Assembly: GCF_003352835.1 (NCBI RefSeq)
Contig: NZ_QLVD01000001.1
Span: forward strand, 62,001 to 126,000
Direction: 5' to 3'
Length of the DNA: 64,000 nucleotides
From: Ornithinimicrobium murale
Lineage (GTDB): Bacteria > Actinomycetota > Actinomycetes > Actinomycetales > Dermatophilaceae
How positions within the stretch are numbered: the first letter of the stretch is position 1; each line of letters starts with the position of its first letter. The notes below the pieces were generated by a model, which saw nothing but the letters and a program-made list of their open reading frames with translations, did not search any database and was not told where the DNA came from. This document shows, piece by piece, positions 43,276-52,823 of the stretch. The position numbers and the translations under genes were made by a program.

Positions 43276-46200
43276 TCAGTTGCTGCTTCCCTGGCGCACG
43301 AGACCACGGAGCGTCCGCAGGGCGACCGAGAGCGGCCCCATGCCCGGGGATTCCAGACGGTCGACATTGCTCAGGACCTGCCGGATGCGCGTGAGGGCCT
43401 CGGCGTTCGCCTCGCTCCAGGCACCCAGCACCTCAACACCCTGCTCCGTGCCGTCGGAACTACCGAGCACGGTGCGCGTCAGGGCCTTCAGGACGCCGTA
43501 GAGGTCGTCTCGCATCGCGCCTCGGGCCAGGCTGTCCCACCGGTCCTGCCGCGGCAGCTCTCCCACCCAGTTGAGCAGAGCATCGACGCGGAACCGCTCG
43601 GAGACAGCGAAGTAGAGCGCAGCGGTCTCCTCCAGGGAACGACCCGTCTCCTCGGCGACCTCCACGATGTCGAGGACCGAGAAGGAGTCGAGCAGCCCGG
43701 CATACCAGAGCGCCAGCTCTTCGGGAACACCACCGTCGCGGGCCTCCTGCGCCTGGTGCTCGAAGCGCTCGCGCTCCGCAGCCTGGAGGTGTCCACCCAA
43801 CTGCGTGCGCAGCGTTCGCACCGCCTCGCTGAACCGGGCGATCTCATGATCCAGCTGACCGGTGAGCGACTGGTTGTTGAGGAACCAGCGCACACTGCGG
43901 TCCATCAACCGCCGAAACTCGAGGTAGAGCTTGGTCTGCAGCTGCGTCGGCACCTGGTTGTCCAGCGCCTCGACGGCGGCCATGAAGCCGCTCATGTCGA
44001 AGACCTCTCGGCACACCACGAACGCCCGTGCGATCTGCGGAACCGTGGCTCCGGTCTCCTCGATGCAGCGGAAGGCGAACGTGATGCCACCACGGTTGAC
44101 CATGGCGTTGGCCAGGTCGTTGACGATGATCTGCCGCCGCAGGGGGTGCTCCCCCAGGCTGTCCCCGAGCCGATCCTGCAGGGGACCCGGGAAGTAGGAG
44201 TGCAGTGCGTCCTCGAAGAACGGGAAGTCGGGAAGATCGGAGTCGATGAGCTCGGACTTCAGGTTCAGCTTGGAGTAGGCGACGAGGACCGAGAACTCGG
44301 GCGAGGTGAGCCCGGTGCCGTTCATCTCGTGCTCGTGCATGCCACGGTCGTCCGGCAGGAACTCCAGGTCCCGGTCGAGCCCGGCGTGTTCTTCCAGGTG
44401 TGCCATGAGCCGACGGTGGACGGGGGCCATCACCCCGTCCTGGTCACGGGAGTTGCCGATCAGGACGTTCTGCTCGTAGTTCGTCCGGAGCACGGTGGCG
44501 GCCACCTCCTCCGTCATCGACGCGAGGAGTTCGTCGCGCTGCTCCAGGGTCATCTCGCCGCCGGCGACCACGGGGGCCAGGGCGATCTTGATGTTGACCT
44601 CGTGGTCGGAGGTGTCCACGCCGGCCGAGTTGTCGATAGCGTCGGTGTTGATGTGCACCCCGGCCAGGGCCGCCTCGATCCGGCCCTGCTGGCTGAATCC
44701 GAGGTTGCCTCCCTCACCCACGACCTTGACCCGCAGGTCGCCACCATTGATCCGGATGGCGTCGTTGGCCCGGTCCCCGATGTCGGAGTCGGTCTCCGCC
44801 GCTGACTTCACATAGGTTCCGATGCCGCCGTTCCAGAGCAGGTCCGTCGGCGCCCTCAGCACGGCGCTGAGCAGCTCATTGGGCGTCAGGGAGCTCACGC
44901 CCTCCTCCAGCCCGAGCGCCGAACGCACCTGTGGACTGACCGGGATCGCCTTGGCCGACCGCGGGTAGACCCCACCCCCCTCGCTGATCAGCGACGCATC
45001 GTAGTCGGCCCAGCTCGAGCCGGGCAGGTCGAAGAGTCTGCGCCGCTCGGCGTAGGAACTGGCGGCCTCCGGTGTGGGATCCAGGAAGACATGCCGGTGG
45101 TCGAAGGCTGCGACCAGTCGGATGTGCTCGGACAACAGCATGCCGTTGCCGAAGACGTCACCGCTCATGTCGCCGATGCCGACGGCGGTGAAGTCCTGCG
45201 TCTGCGTGTCGTGCCCGAGCTCACGGAAGTGCCGCTTGACCGACTCCCAGGCACCGCGTGCGGTGATGCCCATGCCCTTGTGGTCGTAGCCCGCGGACCC
45301 GCCGGAGGCGAAAGCGTCATCGAGCCAGAAGCCATACTCGCGCGAGACCCCGTTGGCAATGTCGCTGAACTTGGCAGTGCCCTTGTCCGCGGCCACCACG
45401 AGGTAGCTGTCGTCCGCGTCCCTGCGCACGACGTTCTCCGGGGGCACGATGGCTCCGCCAACGCGGTTGTCGGTGACGTCCAGCAGCCCCTTGATGAAGA
45501 TCTTGTAGCAGCCGATGCCTTCGTTCAGCCAGGCCTCCCGGTCCTTGGGGTCGGGGAGCTGCTTGGCCACGAAGCCACCCTTGGAGCCGGTGGGGACGAT
45601 GACAGCATTCTTGACCATCTGCGCCTTGACCAGGCCCAGCACCTCGGTGCGGAAGTCTTCCCGGCGATCGCTCCAGCGCAGGCCACCACGCGCCACCGCG
45701 CCGAAGCGCAGATGCACCCCCTCGATGCGCGGAGCATAGACCCAGATCTCGTAGGCGGGGCGGGGATCGGGCAGCCCGTCGATGTCGCGCGGGCTGAGCT
45801 TGAGGGAGACGTGGGGTTTGCCCCGACCGTCCTCGTCCGCCTGGTAGAAGTTAGTGCGCAGCGTGCCCTCGACGACCGAGACCACCTGGCGAATGATCCG
45901 GTCCTGATCGAGGCTGGCCACGTCATTGAGCGCTTCGTGGATCCGGGCGATGACCTCTGCCGCCTCCTGGTCGCGGGTCTGGTTGTCCGCCGCCGTCGAG
46001 GGGTCGAAACGCACCGCGAAGAGGTCGACGACCATCCGGGCGATGCGCGGGTTGGCCACGAGCGCCGACTCCAGGTAGTCCAGGCTGAAAGCGCCCACCT
46101 GGCGCAGGTAGCGGACCAGGGTGCGCAGGATGACGATGGAGCGCCAGGACAGATCGGCGTCCAGCACGAGGTTGTTCAGGCTGTCGCTCTCGCCCTGCCG

Positions 46201-48072
46201 GCTCCAGGCGACGGAGAAGGCCTCCTCGAAGTCGGAGGCGACCTCGTCCGCGGTGCGCAGGTCGTTGCCCTCCCAGACCTCGGCCCGCTTGGCGCGGAGC
46301 CCGAAGTCGTAGATGCGCATGGCGATGTCGTCCTCTTCCTCCTCCACGACGTAGGGCCGCTCGTCGGTGACCTCGACGCCGAGGTGGCTGAAGATCGGCA
46401 TGGCCTCGGTCAGGGTCATCGCATCCTGCCGGTAGAGCTTCAACCGTCGCTCCTGCGGCGGTGCCCCCTCCTCGGCATACAGGTGGAGCCGCATGCCCCG
46501 CTTCGGGTCCTCGACCACCGAGCGGATCTGCGCCAGATCGGCGTAGCCGGTGGCCGGGTCGAAGTCCTCCTTGTAGCCCTCCGGGAAGGCTGCCGAGAAG
46601 CTCGCGGCCGTGTCCCCGACCGTCTCGTCCTCCTCGTGCTCCTGGACGACGTCGGTCAACTTCTCCTCCCAGGTGCGCATGGCTCCCAGGACCTGTGCCT
46701 CCAGTGCTTCGGTGTCGACGACCGGGATGTTGCCACCGGTCGGCATCCGCAGCACATAGTGCACCTGCGCGAGGGTGGCCTCGCCCACCTTGGTCGTGTA
46801 GTCGACGGTGTCGGCGCCGTAGGCCTCCTTCAGGATTCCCTCGATGCGCACGCGGACCGCCGTGTTGAACCGGTCCCTGGGCATATACACCAGCACGGAG
46901 ACGAACCGACCGAACTCGTCCTTGCGGACCAACAACCGGGACCCGCGGCGCTCCTGCAGGTGGAGCACCTCGTTGGCACTGTCGGACAGCCAGTCGGTGT
47001 CGGCCTGGAACAGCTCGTCCCTGGGGTAGTTCTCCAGGACCCCCATCAGGTCCTTGCCGGAGTGGCTGTCCGAGGCGTAGCCGCTGCGGTCCAGGATCGC
47101 GCGCACCTTGTTGCCGATGACCGGCAGCCGGCTCACCGACTCGGCGTAGGCGCTCTGGGTGAACAGCCCCAGGAAGCGCCGCTCGGCGATGACGGCACCC
47201 TGCTCGTCGAACTTCCGCACTCCGACGTAGTCGAGGTAGACGGGCCGGTGCACCGTGGCGCGCGAGTTGGCCTTGGTGATCGTCAGCAGCCGCGGGTCCC
47301 GTGCGGTGGCGACGGCCTCCGGCCGCAAGCGGCTCACACTGCCGGGCTGCCCGGGATCGGAGCGCAGGATCCCCAGGCCGGTCTCCGGAACCGAGCGGAG
47401 GGCGTCGGTCCCCTCGTCCTGCACCAGTTCGTACTCCCGGTAGCCCAGGAAGGTGAAGTGGTTGTCCTCCAGCCAGGTCAGGAACTCGATCGTGGGCTGG
47501 ACGCTGGCCGGGTCAACAGAGTCGGGCACACCGGCCTCGAGTTCGGAGATGATGCTCCGTGCCTTCTCCCGCATGGCCTGCCAGTCCTGGCAGGCCCGGC
47601 GCACATCCTCCAGCACGACCTCGAGGCGGCCCTGCAGATCCTCGCGTGAGGCCTCTCGCGGCAGGCGATCGATCTCCAGGTGCATCCAGGACTCGACCGT
47701 GTCCTCCGGGCCGGCCTCCGTGGCGGCGATGTCGAGCACCCGAGAGGACTCACCAGTGCGTCGCACCACGATCTGGGGGTGGACCAGCAGGTGCACCGAG
47801 AGGCCACGCTGATTGAGCTCACCGAGCACCGAGTCCACCAGGAAGGGCATGTCGTCCGTGACGACCTGCAGCGCGGTGTGCCGAGAGGTCCAACCGTCGT
47901 CGGCCCGCGAGGGGTTGAAGACCCGGACCGTGGTGGTGCCGGGGCGGCGAGCTGCCGAGAGCTCCGCGACCTGACCGATGATCGCCTGCCTCACCTCGTG
48001 GTCCCGCTCCCGCAGGGTGGTGTGCGAAACGTGTCGGTAGAACCGATCGAGCAACGTGTCGTCGAACGACAT
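43276..48072 (-). CDS. gdh: NAD-dependent glutamate dehydrogenase, large type
   Basis: A 1598-residue GDH180-class protein from ATG 48072 (MSFDDTLLDRFYRH), with AGGAGA upstream; the frame continues to 48507 but lacks coding character. The N-terminal ~500 residues hold ACT-like regulatory segments (TALQVVTDDMPFLVDSVLGELNQRG). The catalytic core has GGLRWSDRREDFRTEVLGLVKAQMVKNAVIVPTGSKGGF (about 860-900) and the nucleotide domain follows (GIGDMSGDVFGNGMLLS). It converts glutamate to 2-oxoglutarate and ammonia for catabolism. In related actinobacteria GarA-type FHA proteins inhibit it. pruA, which yields glutamate, is nearby. Confidence 0.97.
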   Translation of the reverse strand: MSFDDTLLDRFYRHVSHTTLRERDHEVRQAIIGQVAELSAARRPGTTTVRVFNPSRADDGWTSRHTALQVVTDDMPFLVDSVLGELNQRGLSVHLLVHPQIVVRRTGESSRVLDIAATEAGPEDTVESWMHLEIDRLPREASREDLQGRLEVVLEDVRRACQDWQAMREKARSIISELEAGVPDSVDPASVQPTIEFLTWLEDNHFTFLGYREYELVQDEGTDALRSVPETGLGILRSDPGQPGSVSRLRPEAVATARDPRLLTITKANSRATVHRPVYLDYVGVRKFDEQGAVIAERRFLGLFTQSAYAESVSRLPVIGNKVRAILDRSGYASDSHSGKDLMGVLENYPRDELFQADTDWLSDSANEVLHLQERRGSRLLVRKDEFGRFVSVLVYMPRDRFNTAVRVRIEGILKEAYGADTVDYTTKVGEATLAQVHYVLRMPTGGNIPVVDTEALEAQVLGAMRTWEEKLTDVVQEHEEDETVGDTAASFSAAFPEGYKEDFDPATGYADLAQIRSVVEDPKRGMRLHLYAEEGAPPQERRLKLYRQDAMTLTEAMPIFSHLGVEVTDERPYVVEEEEDDIAMRIYDFGLRAKRAEVWEGNDLRTADEVASDFEEAFSVAWSRQGESDSLNNLVLDADLSWRSIVILRTLVRYLRQVGAFSLDYLESALVANPRIARMVVDLFAVRFDPSTAADNQTRDQEAAEVIARIHEALNDVASLDQDRIIRQVVSVVEGTLRTNFYQADEDGRGKPHVSLKLSPRDIDGLPDPRPAYEIWVYAPRIEGVHLRFGAVARGGLRWSDRREDFRTEVLGLVKAQMVKNAVIVPTGSKGGFVAKQLPDPKDREAWLNEGIGCYKIFIKGLLDVTDNRVGGAIVPPENVVRRDADDSYLVVAADKGTAKFSDIANGVSREYGFWLDDAFASGGSAGYDHKGMGITARGAWESVKRHFRELGHDTQTQDFTAVGIGDMSGDVFGNGMLLSEHIRLVAAFDHRHVFLDPTPEAASSYAERRRLFDLPGSSWADYDASLISEGGGVYPRSAKAIPVSPQVRSALGLEEGVSSLTPNELLSAVLRAPTDLLWNGGIGTYVKSAAETDSDIGDRANDAIRINGGDLRVKVVGEGGNLGFSQQGRIEAALAGVHINTDAIDNSAGVDTSDHEVNIKIALAPVVAGGEMTLEQRDELLASMTEEVAATVLRTNYEQNVLIGNSRDQDGVMAPVHRRLMAHLEEHAGLDRDLEFLPDDRGMHEHEMNGTGLTSPEFSVLVAYSKLNLKSELIDSDLPDFPFFEDALHSYFPGPLQDRLGDSLGEHPLRRQIIVNDLANAMVNRGGITFAFRCIEETGATVPQIARAFVVCREVFDMSGFMAAVEALDNQVPTQLQTKLYLEFRRLMDRSVRWFLNNQSLTGQLDHEIARFSEAVRTLRTQLGGHLQAAERERFEHQAQEARDGGVPEELALWYAGLLDSFSVLDIVEVAEETGRSLEETAALYFAVSERFRVDALLNWVGELPRQDRWDSLARGAMRDDLYGVLKALTRTVLGSSDGTEQGVEVLGAWSEANAEALTRIRQVLSNVDRLESPGMGPLSVALRTLRGLVRQGSSN

Positions 48073-48235
48073 GATCAGGCGTGTCTCCTGTGATTGCGTG
48101 CCGCGTCGTCGCACCTCGTCGTGCGCCAGTCTGAGCCTAGCGCTCCTCGGCACCGCGGACGGGCAGGGGCTGGCTCCGGGATGTCCGGTGGACAGCCACG
48201 GCACGGTGTCCCCGGTCAACCGTAGGGTGTGCGGC

Positions 48236-48691
48236 ATGTCCGCGACCCGCTCACCCCTGGTGCTGCTCGGCACAGCCGAGGAGCTGAGCGCGGCCGACGT
48301 GCACCTGGCGGACCCCGCTGCCGAGACCCTGTTGCGCCACCTCCTGGACCGCCTCGTGGACTCCATCGTGGATGTGACCCAGGGGCACGAACGACCCTCG
48401 CGCACTCCACCCCCTCCGGATGTCCGCGCACTCGGGCCCGCCGACCTGGCGGCAGCCGATCGTGCCTCCTGCTCGGCGCTGGCGGCCCTCTGCCAGCGAG
48501 CGGCCACCCAACTCTCCAGCCTGCCCGACCAGCCGCTCGCGGTCCGGGTCGCCCACGGTCTTCGGCTGCTGTCCCGCGGTCTTCAGGGTCTGGTGCAGGA
48601 CCTCCCGCACGAGCCGACACCCGTCGTGCGCCAACGGCTCCTGCGGGTGCTCCGTCGCGCCGTCGCCGTCCTCGACGGCGCGGCACCCTAA
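48236..48691 (+). CDS. helical protein of unknown function
   Basis: 151 residues from ATG 48236 (MSATRSPLVLLGTAEELSAADVHL). Nearly all alpha-helical, rich in Leu, Ala and Arg, with a Pro-rich loop (RPSRTPPPPDVRALGPAD). No motif was recognised. Third-position G/C bias and orderly amphipathic helices favour this strand over the overlapping minus-strand frame. Ten bases after it the next gene begins, so the two may be one unit. Confidence 0.6.
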   Translation: MSATRSPLVLLGTAEELSAADVHLADPAAETLLRHLLDRLVDSIVDVTQGHERPSRTPPPPDVRALGPADLAAADRASCSALAALCQRAATQLSSLPDQPLAVRVAHGLRLLSRGLQGLVQDLPHEPTPVVRQRLLRVLRRAVAVLDGAAP

Positions 48692-48700
48692 AGTGATCCC

Positions 48701-49204
48701 ATGAGGATCCACGAGACCGTCGAGCACGGCGCCACGCCGCAGCAGGTGTTCGAGATGATCTGCTCCGCCGACTACCAGGAGCTCAAGTGCAGCCGCAGTG
48801 GTGCGCTCGAGCACGAGGTAGCCATCGAGGTCGAGGACGACGCCCGCACGATCATCACGCGGCGGCGCCTGCCCACCGACGGTTTCCCGGACTTCGCCCG
48901 GAAGTTCGTCGGGGACGCGGTCGACGTGGTGGAGACCCAGGTCTGGGGGCTGAGCGGTGACGAGGATGGTGGCCACACCGCATCGCTCCACCTCGAGATC
49001 CCCAGGACCCCGGTCAGCATGTCCGGCAGCGTGTCGCTCGCTCCCGGCGGTGCCGGGACCGAGCACACCGTGGAGGGCGAGCTGAAGGCCAACGTCCCCT
49101 TTCTCGGGAGCAAGATCGAGGCCGCCGTTGCGCCGGTGCTGGCCCGGGCGCTCCGGCTGGAGTCCCGACTGTCCGTGGAGTGGTTCGAGCAGAACCCGGC
49201 CTGA
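48701..49204 (+). CDS. DUF2505 family protein
   Basis: A 167-residue protein from ATG 48701 (MRIHETVEHGATPQQVFEMICSADYQELKC). The pattern of a START/polyketide-cyclase-like helix-grip fold is seen: N-terminal strand, helix with PQQVFEMICSADYQE, alternating strands, and a long C-terminal helix. This is the DUF2505 group found across actinobacteria, function unknown, perhaps lipid or hydrophobic-ligand binding. It lies directly upstream of the pruA 3' end on the opposite strand. Confidence 0.82.
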   Translation: MRIHETVEHGATPQQVFEMICSADYQELKCSRSGALEHEVAIEVEDDARTIITRRRLPTDGFPDFARKFVGDAVDVVETQVWGLSGDEDGGHTASLHLEIPRTPVSMSGSVSLAPGGAGTEHTVEGELKANVPFLGSKIEAAVAPVLARALRLESRLSVEWFEQNPA

Positions 49205-49211
49205 GGCGCCC

Positions 49212-50840
49212 CTACCCCATGTGCGGGTAGCGCCAGTCAGTTGCCGGCACGAAGGTCTCCTTGATGGAGCGGGCGCTGCTCCAGCGCATGAGGTTCTGCA
49301 TCGAGCCGGCCTTGTCGTTGGTGCCGGACGCCCGGGCGCCACCGAAGGGCTGCTGCCCCACGACCGCACCGGTCGGTTTGTCGTTGATGTAGAAGTTGCC
49401 CGCGGCAAAACGCAACTTCTCGGTCGCCTGGGCCACGGCCGCGCGGTCCCGGGCGATCACCGCACCGGTGAGGGCGTAGCCGGCCACCGACTCCATCTGT
49501 GTGAGCATCTGCTCGAACTGGTCGTCGGGGTAGACATGCACCGCCAGAATCGGGCCAAAGTACTCGGTGGTGAAGGTGTCGTGGGTCGGGTCGCTCACCT
49601 CCAGCACGGTCGGTCGCACGAAGTAGCCCTCTGAGTCGTCGTAGGTGCCGCCGGCCACGACCGTCACCGCGTCGTCGGCCTTGGCGCGGTCGAGGACATC
49701 CTGGTGCTTGGCGAATGCCCGGTCGTCGATGACCGCACCCATGAAGTTGCTCAGGTCGCGCACGTCGCCCACCGGGATCGAGTTCGTGATGTCGGCCAGC
49801 TCATCGCGCAGGTCGGCCCAGAGCGATTCCGGGACGTAGGCACGGGAGGCTGCCGAGCACTTCTGCCCCTGATACTCGAAGGCTCCGCGGATCATCGCAG
49901 TGCGCAACACGTCCGGGTCCGCGGAGGGGTGGGCCACGATGAAGTCCTTGCCCCCGGTCTCGCCCACGATGCGCGGGTAGGACCGGTAGTCGGCGATGTT
50001 GGCTCCGATCTGCCCCCAGAGCATCTGGAACACCCGCGTGGAGCCGGTGAAGTGGATGCCGGCCAGGTCGCGGTGCTGGAGCGCCACGTCCGAGACCTCG
50101 GGGCCGTGCCCGGTGACCATGTTGATCACCCCGGGCGGCAGGCCGGCCTCCATGAGCACATCCATGACGACGGATGCCGCGCGCTGCTGGGTGGTCGCCG
50201 GCTTCCAGACCACCGTGTTCCCCATCAGAGCGGGGGCGGTGGGCAGGTTGCCGGAGATGGCGGTGAAGTTGAAGGGCGTGACGGCATACACGAAACCTTC
50301 GAGCGGTCGCTGGTCGGTGCGGTTCCACACCCCGCGGGCGTTGCGGATCGGCTGGTCGGCGAGGATCTGGCGCCCGTAGTGGACATTGAACCGCCAGAAG
50401 TCGATGAGCTCGCAGGCCGCGTCGATCTCGGCCTGGTGAACCGTCTTGGACTGACCGAGCATGGTGGCAGCGTTGATCCGGGATCGCCAGGGTCCGGACA
50501 GGAGTTCCGCAGCACGTAGCAGGATCGCCGCACGGTCGTCAAAGTCCATGGCCGCCCACGCCGGCGCCGCCTGCGCCGCGGCATCGATGGCTGCTGCCGC
50601 GTCAGTTGCCTGGGCGTTGCGCAGCGTGCCCAGCACCTCGGAGTGGGCGTGGGGCTGGACGACGTCGATGGCTTCGCCAGCACCGGTCACGCGCTCGCCG
50701 CCGATGACGTGGGTCAGGTCGACGGGGTTAGCCGCCATCTCCTTCAGCGTCGCCTCAAGCTCAACCCGCTCGGCGCTGTGAAGGGCATACTCCTGCACCG
50801 GCTCATTGATCGGATCGGGGACCGTCGTCACGGCATCCAT
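49212..50840 (-). CDS. pruA: 1-pyrroline-5-carboxylate dehydrogenase
   Basis: A 542-residue aldehyde dehydrogenase from ATG 50840 with GGAGGA upstream. The catalytic Cys is in YQGQKCSAASRAYVP and the general-base Glu in RIVGETGGKDFIVA. The NAD pocket shows TGSTRVFQML, and the C-terminal block QQPFGGARASGTNDKAGSMQNLMRWSSARSIKET is typical of the PruA group 1 family. It oxidises glutamate semialdehyde from proline to glutamate. No proline dehydrogenase gene is adjacent. Confidence 0.96.
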   Translation of the reverse strand: MDAVTTVPDPINEPVQEYALHSAERVELEATLKEMAANPVDLTHVIGGERVTGAGEAIDVVQPHAHSEVLGTLRNAQATDAAAAIDAAAQAAPAWAAMDFDDRAAILLRAAELLSGPWRSRINAATMLGQSKTVHQAEIDAACELIDFWRFNVHYGRQILADQPIRNARGVWNRTDQRPLEGFVYAVTPFNFTAISGNLPTAPALMGNTVVWKPATTQQRAASVVMDVLMEAGLPPGVINMVTGHGPEVSDVALQHRDLAGIHFTGSTRVFQMLWGQIGANIADYRSYPRIVGETGGKDFIVAHPSADPDVLRTAMIRGAFEYQGQKCSAASRAYVPESLWADLRDELADITNSIPVGDVRDLSNFMGAVIDDRAFAKHQDVLDRAKADDAVTVVAGGTYDDSEGYFVRPTVLEVSDPTHDTFTTEYFGPILAVHVYPDDQFEQMLTQMESVAGYALTGAVIARDRAAVAQATEKLRFAAGNFYINDKPTGAVVGQQPFGGARASGTNDKAGSMQNLMRWSSARSIKETFVPATDWRYPHMG

Positions 50841-50897
50841 CGGTCTGTTCCTCCAGTCGGTTGGGTCGGCTCGTCATCGAGTCCAGTCTCTATCGTC

Positions 50898-51341
50898 TCA
50901 GGCCGACAGCAGAGAACGCACATCCGCGAGCTCTGTGGCGTCATACCAGGACAGCTCGATCACCTCGGCATCGGTCGAGACCATGGCCACCTCCCCGACC
51001 AGGTCGTCACCCACGTGCAGGGAAGCGACGCGTGGCAGTCCCACCGGACCGTGCACGAGCACCCGCGACCCCATCGGCCCGCTGTCGTCGATGGTGTCCC
51101 GCCCCACGTCCACGGCGGCGACCACTACGGGCAGGCCCTCCTGCTGGCAGTAGGCCGCGGCATCCTGCAGGGCGGCGTACTCCCAGGCCTCCTCGTCACC
51201 GTTGGGATCCGAGCGCCGCACGGACTCGGTGACGAGGAAGGCGACGAGGTCACCCACCAGTGCGCCCTGCTCGTCCAGTTCGGCGACCCGCTGGGCGGTC
51301 AACGGCAGGTAGCACCGGATCTGTTGGGGAATCTGTGCCAT
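50898..51341 (-). CDS. DUF6912-like protein
   Basis: 147 residues from ATG 51341 with AGGAGA upstream (MAQIPQQIRCYLPLTAQRVAEL). It matches actinobacterial DUF6912 proteins that begin with a CYLP-type strand, have a conserved EEAWEYAALQDAAA helix, and end with a paired-strand unit (SLHVGDDLVGEVAMVSTDAEVIELSWYDATELADV). Function unknown. It is one base set away from the acyltransferase gene upstream, so co-transcription is likely. Confidence 0.75.
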   Translation of the reverse strand: MAQIPQQIRCYLPLTAQRVAELDEQGALVGDLVAFLVTESVRRSDPNGDEEAWEYAALQDAAAYCQQEGLPVVVAAVDVGRDTIDDSGPMGSRVLVHGPVGLPRVASLHVGDDLVGEVAMVSTDAEVIELSWYDATELADVRSLLSA

Positions 51342-51353
51342 GTCGGTCTCCTG

Positions 51354-52775
51354 TCAGTCGTCGGTCGCGACGAGTTCGGCGAGGGCGGAGTCGATGCACT
51401 CCGCGAGCACGTTGAGGTCCGGCATGGCCTCCCGGTCGGCGTTCAGTCCGAGATGGACCCGACCGTCGTAGGAGGTCAGGCCGATAGCGAGCGCCTGGCG
51501 CTGGGCGAGTGGGATGACGGGGTAGGTCGCCCACAGCCTGGCCGGGCCGGCGAAGCGGGCCTCCTGCGGCCCGGGCACATTGCTGATGACCAGGTTGAAG
51601 ACGCGGCGGGACATCGCACTGGCCGCTCGGGCCGCCATCGAGTGCAGGGTGGGGGCGGCGAACCCAGCCAGCCCGGCGATCCCGGCCGCTCCGATGGCCC
51701 GACCGTCGCGCAGCTGCTTGGCCATCCGGTAGCTGACCTGCTGCAACCGCATCACCGGGCTGGGCTCACCGACCGGCAGGTCGACGAACGCGGCGACAAC
51801 CGGCCCGCCGACCTGCGACTCGACCTCGCCGTCCTCGATGGACAACGGGACCATGGCCCGCAGCGTGCTCGAGGAGCTGATCGGCTCCCCACGCGTCATC
51901 AGCCACTCCCGCAGCGCCCCGGTGAGCGTGGCCAGGACAACGTCATTGACCGTGACGTGACCCAGGTCCCCGGCCCCGAAGCGTCGGCCGCGGACCTGCC
52001 GGAAGTCCTCCAGGTCGAGATCGATCAGGTGCACCCTGCGGGTCGATCCGACGTGTGTGTTGAGCGGGGTGTCCGGTGCCGGGCTGGCGGCGGTGCGCAC
52101 GAGTGCTGTGCCGGCCTGCTGAGCCGCCTCCACGACCCTGCCGCCGGTGTGCCGCAGATCGGTGACGCCCCCGCGCACCCCGTCCCACAGTCGACGCGGC
52201 GAGGTGACGGTGTTGATCGCTGATCGGGTGATCAGCTCGACGTCACTGGGTTCGGGCGACGGCGTCCAGGTCTGCGCGATCGGCACGACGTCGTTGGGTG
52301 ACTCATCGAGGATGACCTGGCCGATGTCGAGCCCGTGCACGCCGTCGACCATGGCCTGGTGTGTCTTGCTGACCAGAGCGAACCGGTCGTCCGCCAGGCC
52401 CTCGACCAGATAGATCTCCCACAGGGGTCGAGCCCGGTCCAACGGGCGAGACTGCACGCGGGCGACGAACTCGGACAGCTGCTCCATGCTCCCCGGTCGC
52501 GGCAACCCCGACCGACGGACGTGATAGCTGAGGTCGAAGTCAGCGTCATCGACCCACACCGGGCCACCGAGCCCCGCCGGAACCTGGCGCACCCGCTGGC
52601 GGTACCGGTGCACGTAGGCGACGCGGTTGGCCACGAGGTCCAGCAGCGTGTCGTGGTCGAAGCCGCCCTCCGGCATGTCGAAGACGAGCACCGAACCCAC
52701 GTGCATGGAGGTGGCCGGTCCCTCGAGGTAGAGGAACGAGGAGTCCACCGGCGTCAGGCGATCTAGCACGAGCAC
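51354..52775 (-). CDS. wax ester synthase/diacylglycerol acyltransferase homologue
   Basis: A 473-residue WS/DGAT family protein from GTG 52775. Blocks SSFLYLEGPATSMHVGS (N-terminal), GLADDRFALVSKTHQAMVDGVHGLDIG (catalytic), TVNDVVLATLTGALREWL, and NLVISNVPGPQ (C-terminal) are all present. The usual HHxxxDG is H139-QAMV-D144-G here, so the second His, thought to be the catalytic base, is Gln140. It may have altered activity or belong to a subgroup with another role. Normally acyl-CoA is transferred to diacylglycerol or fatty alcohol for storage lipid. Confidence 0.88.
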   Translation of the reverse strand: MLVLDRLTPVDSSFLYLEGPATSMHVGSVLVFDMPEGGFDHDTLLDLVANRVAYVHRYRQRVRQVPAGLGGPVWVDDADFDLSYHVRRSGLPRPGSMEQLSEFVARVQSRPLDRARPLWEIYLVEGLADDRFALVSKTHQAMVDGVHGLDIGQVILDESPNDVVPIAQTWTPSPEPSDVELITRSAINTVTSPRRLWDGVRGGVTDLRHTGGRVVEAAQQAGTALVRTAASPAPDTPLNTHVGSTRRVHLIDLDLEDFRQVRGRRFGAGDLGHVTVNDVVLATLTGALREWLMTRGEPISSSSTLRAMVPLSIEDGEVESQVGGPVVAAFVDLPVGEPSPVMRLQQVSYRMAKQLRDGRAIGAAGIAGLAGFAAPTLHSMAARAASAMSRRVFNLVISNVPGPQEARFAGPARLWATYPVIPLAQRQALAIGLTSYDGRVHLGLNADREAMPDLNVLAECIDSALAELVATDD

Positions 52776-52823
52776 ATCGTGTCAGACCGCGAGCACATCG
52801 CGGCAGCGCACGACCATCGAACC

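Noticed and set aside
45091-47649. An 852-codon open frame antisense to NAD-GDH
   Set aside because: It is a mirror of the GDH reading frame typical of high-GC DNA. The composition (Arg, Gly, Val, His) and lack of a domain or ribosome site mark it as a shadow.
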